Source: an uncultured Methylococcaceae bacterium
GTDB taxonomy: Bacteria > Pseudomonadota > Gammaproteobacteria > Methylococcales > Methylomonadaceae
NCBI GenBank assembly: GCA_903863905.1
Contig: CAIPDT010000035.1
Coordinates: 1 to 34,281 of the forward strand
Reading direction: 5' to 3'
Length of the DNA stretch: 34,281 bases
This document shows positions 33,904 through 34,281 of the stretch, in pieces. The translations under genes were made by a program, and so were the position numbers. The notes beneath the pieces are model-generated. The model worked only from the letters and a program-made list of their open reading frames with translations. It did no database searches and was not told the origin of the DNA. Every line of letters begins with the position of its first letter. Position 1 is the stretch's first letter.

Positions 33904-34281
33904 TTAAAATGCTTTTTCACGAATCAAAATATCTTTTATAAAGTCAATTTGAACTTCAGCCTTCACTAACTCCTTATCAAGCAATTCTTGACGATACTGC
34001 TGCTCATTGATTTGCTTTTGAAGTGTCTCATTCGTATGTAACCAATGCAAAGTTTGACGTTGCTGCTCTTCTAATTCTTGTTTTAAGCGAACAACTGCGT
34101 CAGATTTTTCGTCTAACGCTCGATTAATCCGTGTTAATTCTGCTTGATGTAATTGACTTAATTCTTTAAATTTAACGTGTTGTTCTAGATTAATTTGATC
34201 AATTTTAACCCGATAAGATTCTGTTAGTAACTCTATTTTATCGAGCAAATAATCTTTTTGATCTCGTAGATATAACACATT
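33904..34281 (-). CDS. C-terminal part of a coiled-coil protein, truncated by the window edge
   Basis: At least 125 codons are open from the right edge (AAT GTG ...) to TAA at 33904-33906; the GTG at 34278 has no evident ribosome site, so the true start probably lies off-window. The sequence is almost wholly heptad-like and charged (LYLRDQKDYLLDKIELL, RLKQELEEQQ, ELLDKELVKAEVQI), a long coiled coil. Such segments occur in chain-length regulators, in coiled-coil regions of large glycosyltransferases and in FkbM fusions. Its place at the head of the visible glycan operon, four bases before the FkbM ATG, suggests a partner in the same pathway. I cannot name it. Confidence 0.7.
   Translation of the reverse strand, partial: NVLYLRDQKDYLLDKIELLTESYRVKIDQINLEQHVKFKELSQLHQAELTRINRALDEKSDAVVRLKQELEEQQRQTLHWLHTNETLQKQINEQQYRQELLDKELVKAEVQIDFIKDILIREKAF

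Overview
The window looks like chromosome of an AT-rich gammaproteobacterium. The evidence is a set of gene groups typical of that class: miaB-phoH-ybeY-corC, dapA-bamC followed by a full-length PurL, yafS-rnhA beside mltD, and XerD, LpxA-family, YajD and TrhO proteins that align well with their E. coli relatives from memory. A methanotroph-like lineage (Methylococcales) is my guess, but no diagnostic gene is present. I see no rRNA, tRNA or CRISPR array.

Left flank (1-3340), an unsettled zone. Four 21-bp direct repeats (56-139) are followed by a possible TGTCG-type transposon terminus at 162. Next come a two-domain gamma-glutamylcyclotransferase-like protein, a WYL-family regulator, an unidentified coding fragment, and a decayed LOG/TIGR00730 gene with an in-frame stop and a lost C-terminal frame. 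A hairpin with one perfect and two near DnaA boxes closes the zone.

Housekeeping core (3351-22090). lpxA-like and xerD form a minus-strand pair. The plus strand carries nudF, an NlpC/P60 lipoprotein, trhO, the miaB-phoH-ybeY-corC-galE run, a polytopic membrane protein and dnaQ. dnaQ converges on deaD at a palindromic terminator. dapA-bamC-purL and a small membrane protein follow. Two long, nearly loopless perfect inverted repeats lie inside coding sequence, early in purL and in the small membrane protein gene.

Right part (22091-34281). After a gene-free stretch of about 560 bp come a PAPS-dependent sulfotransferase, yajD, the rnhA/yafS-like pair, a three-LysM MltD and the APS kinase CysC. 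A minus-strand polysaccharide or glycoprotein cluster then runs to the window edge: a WcbI-GSCFA fusion, a GT4 glycosyltransferase, a DUF4214-like/GT2 fusion, a FkbM methyltransferase with a helical N-terminal region, and a truncated coiled-coil protein. Together these suggest a surface glycan decorated with sulfate, methyl and perhaps acyl groups: CysC makes PAPS, and the sulfotransferase uses it. The GT2 gene contains a run of eight G in an AT-rich context, a candidate phase-variation switch for that glycan. This glycan-modification locus and the left-edge repeat/terminus are the most interesting parts of the window.
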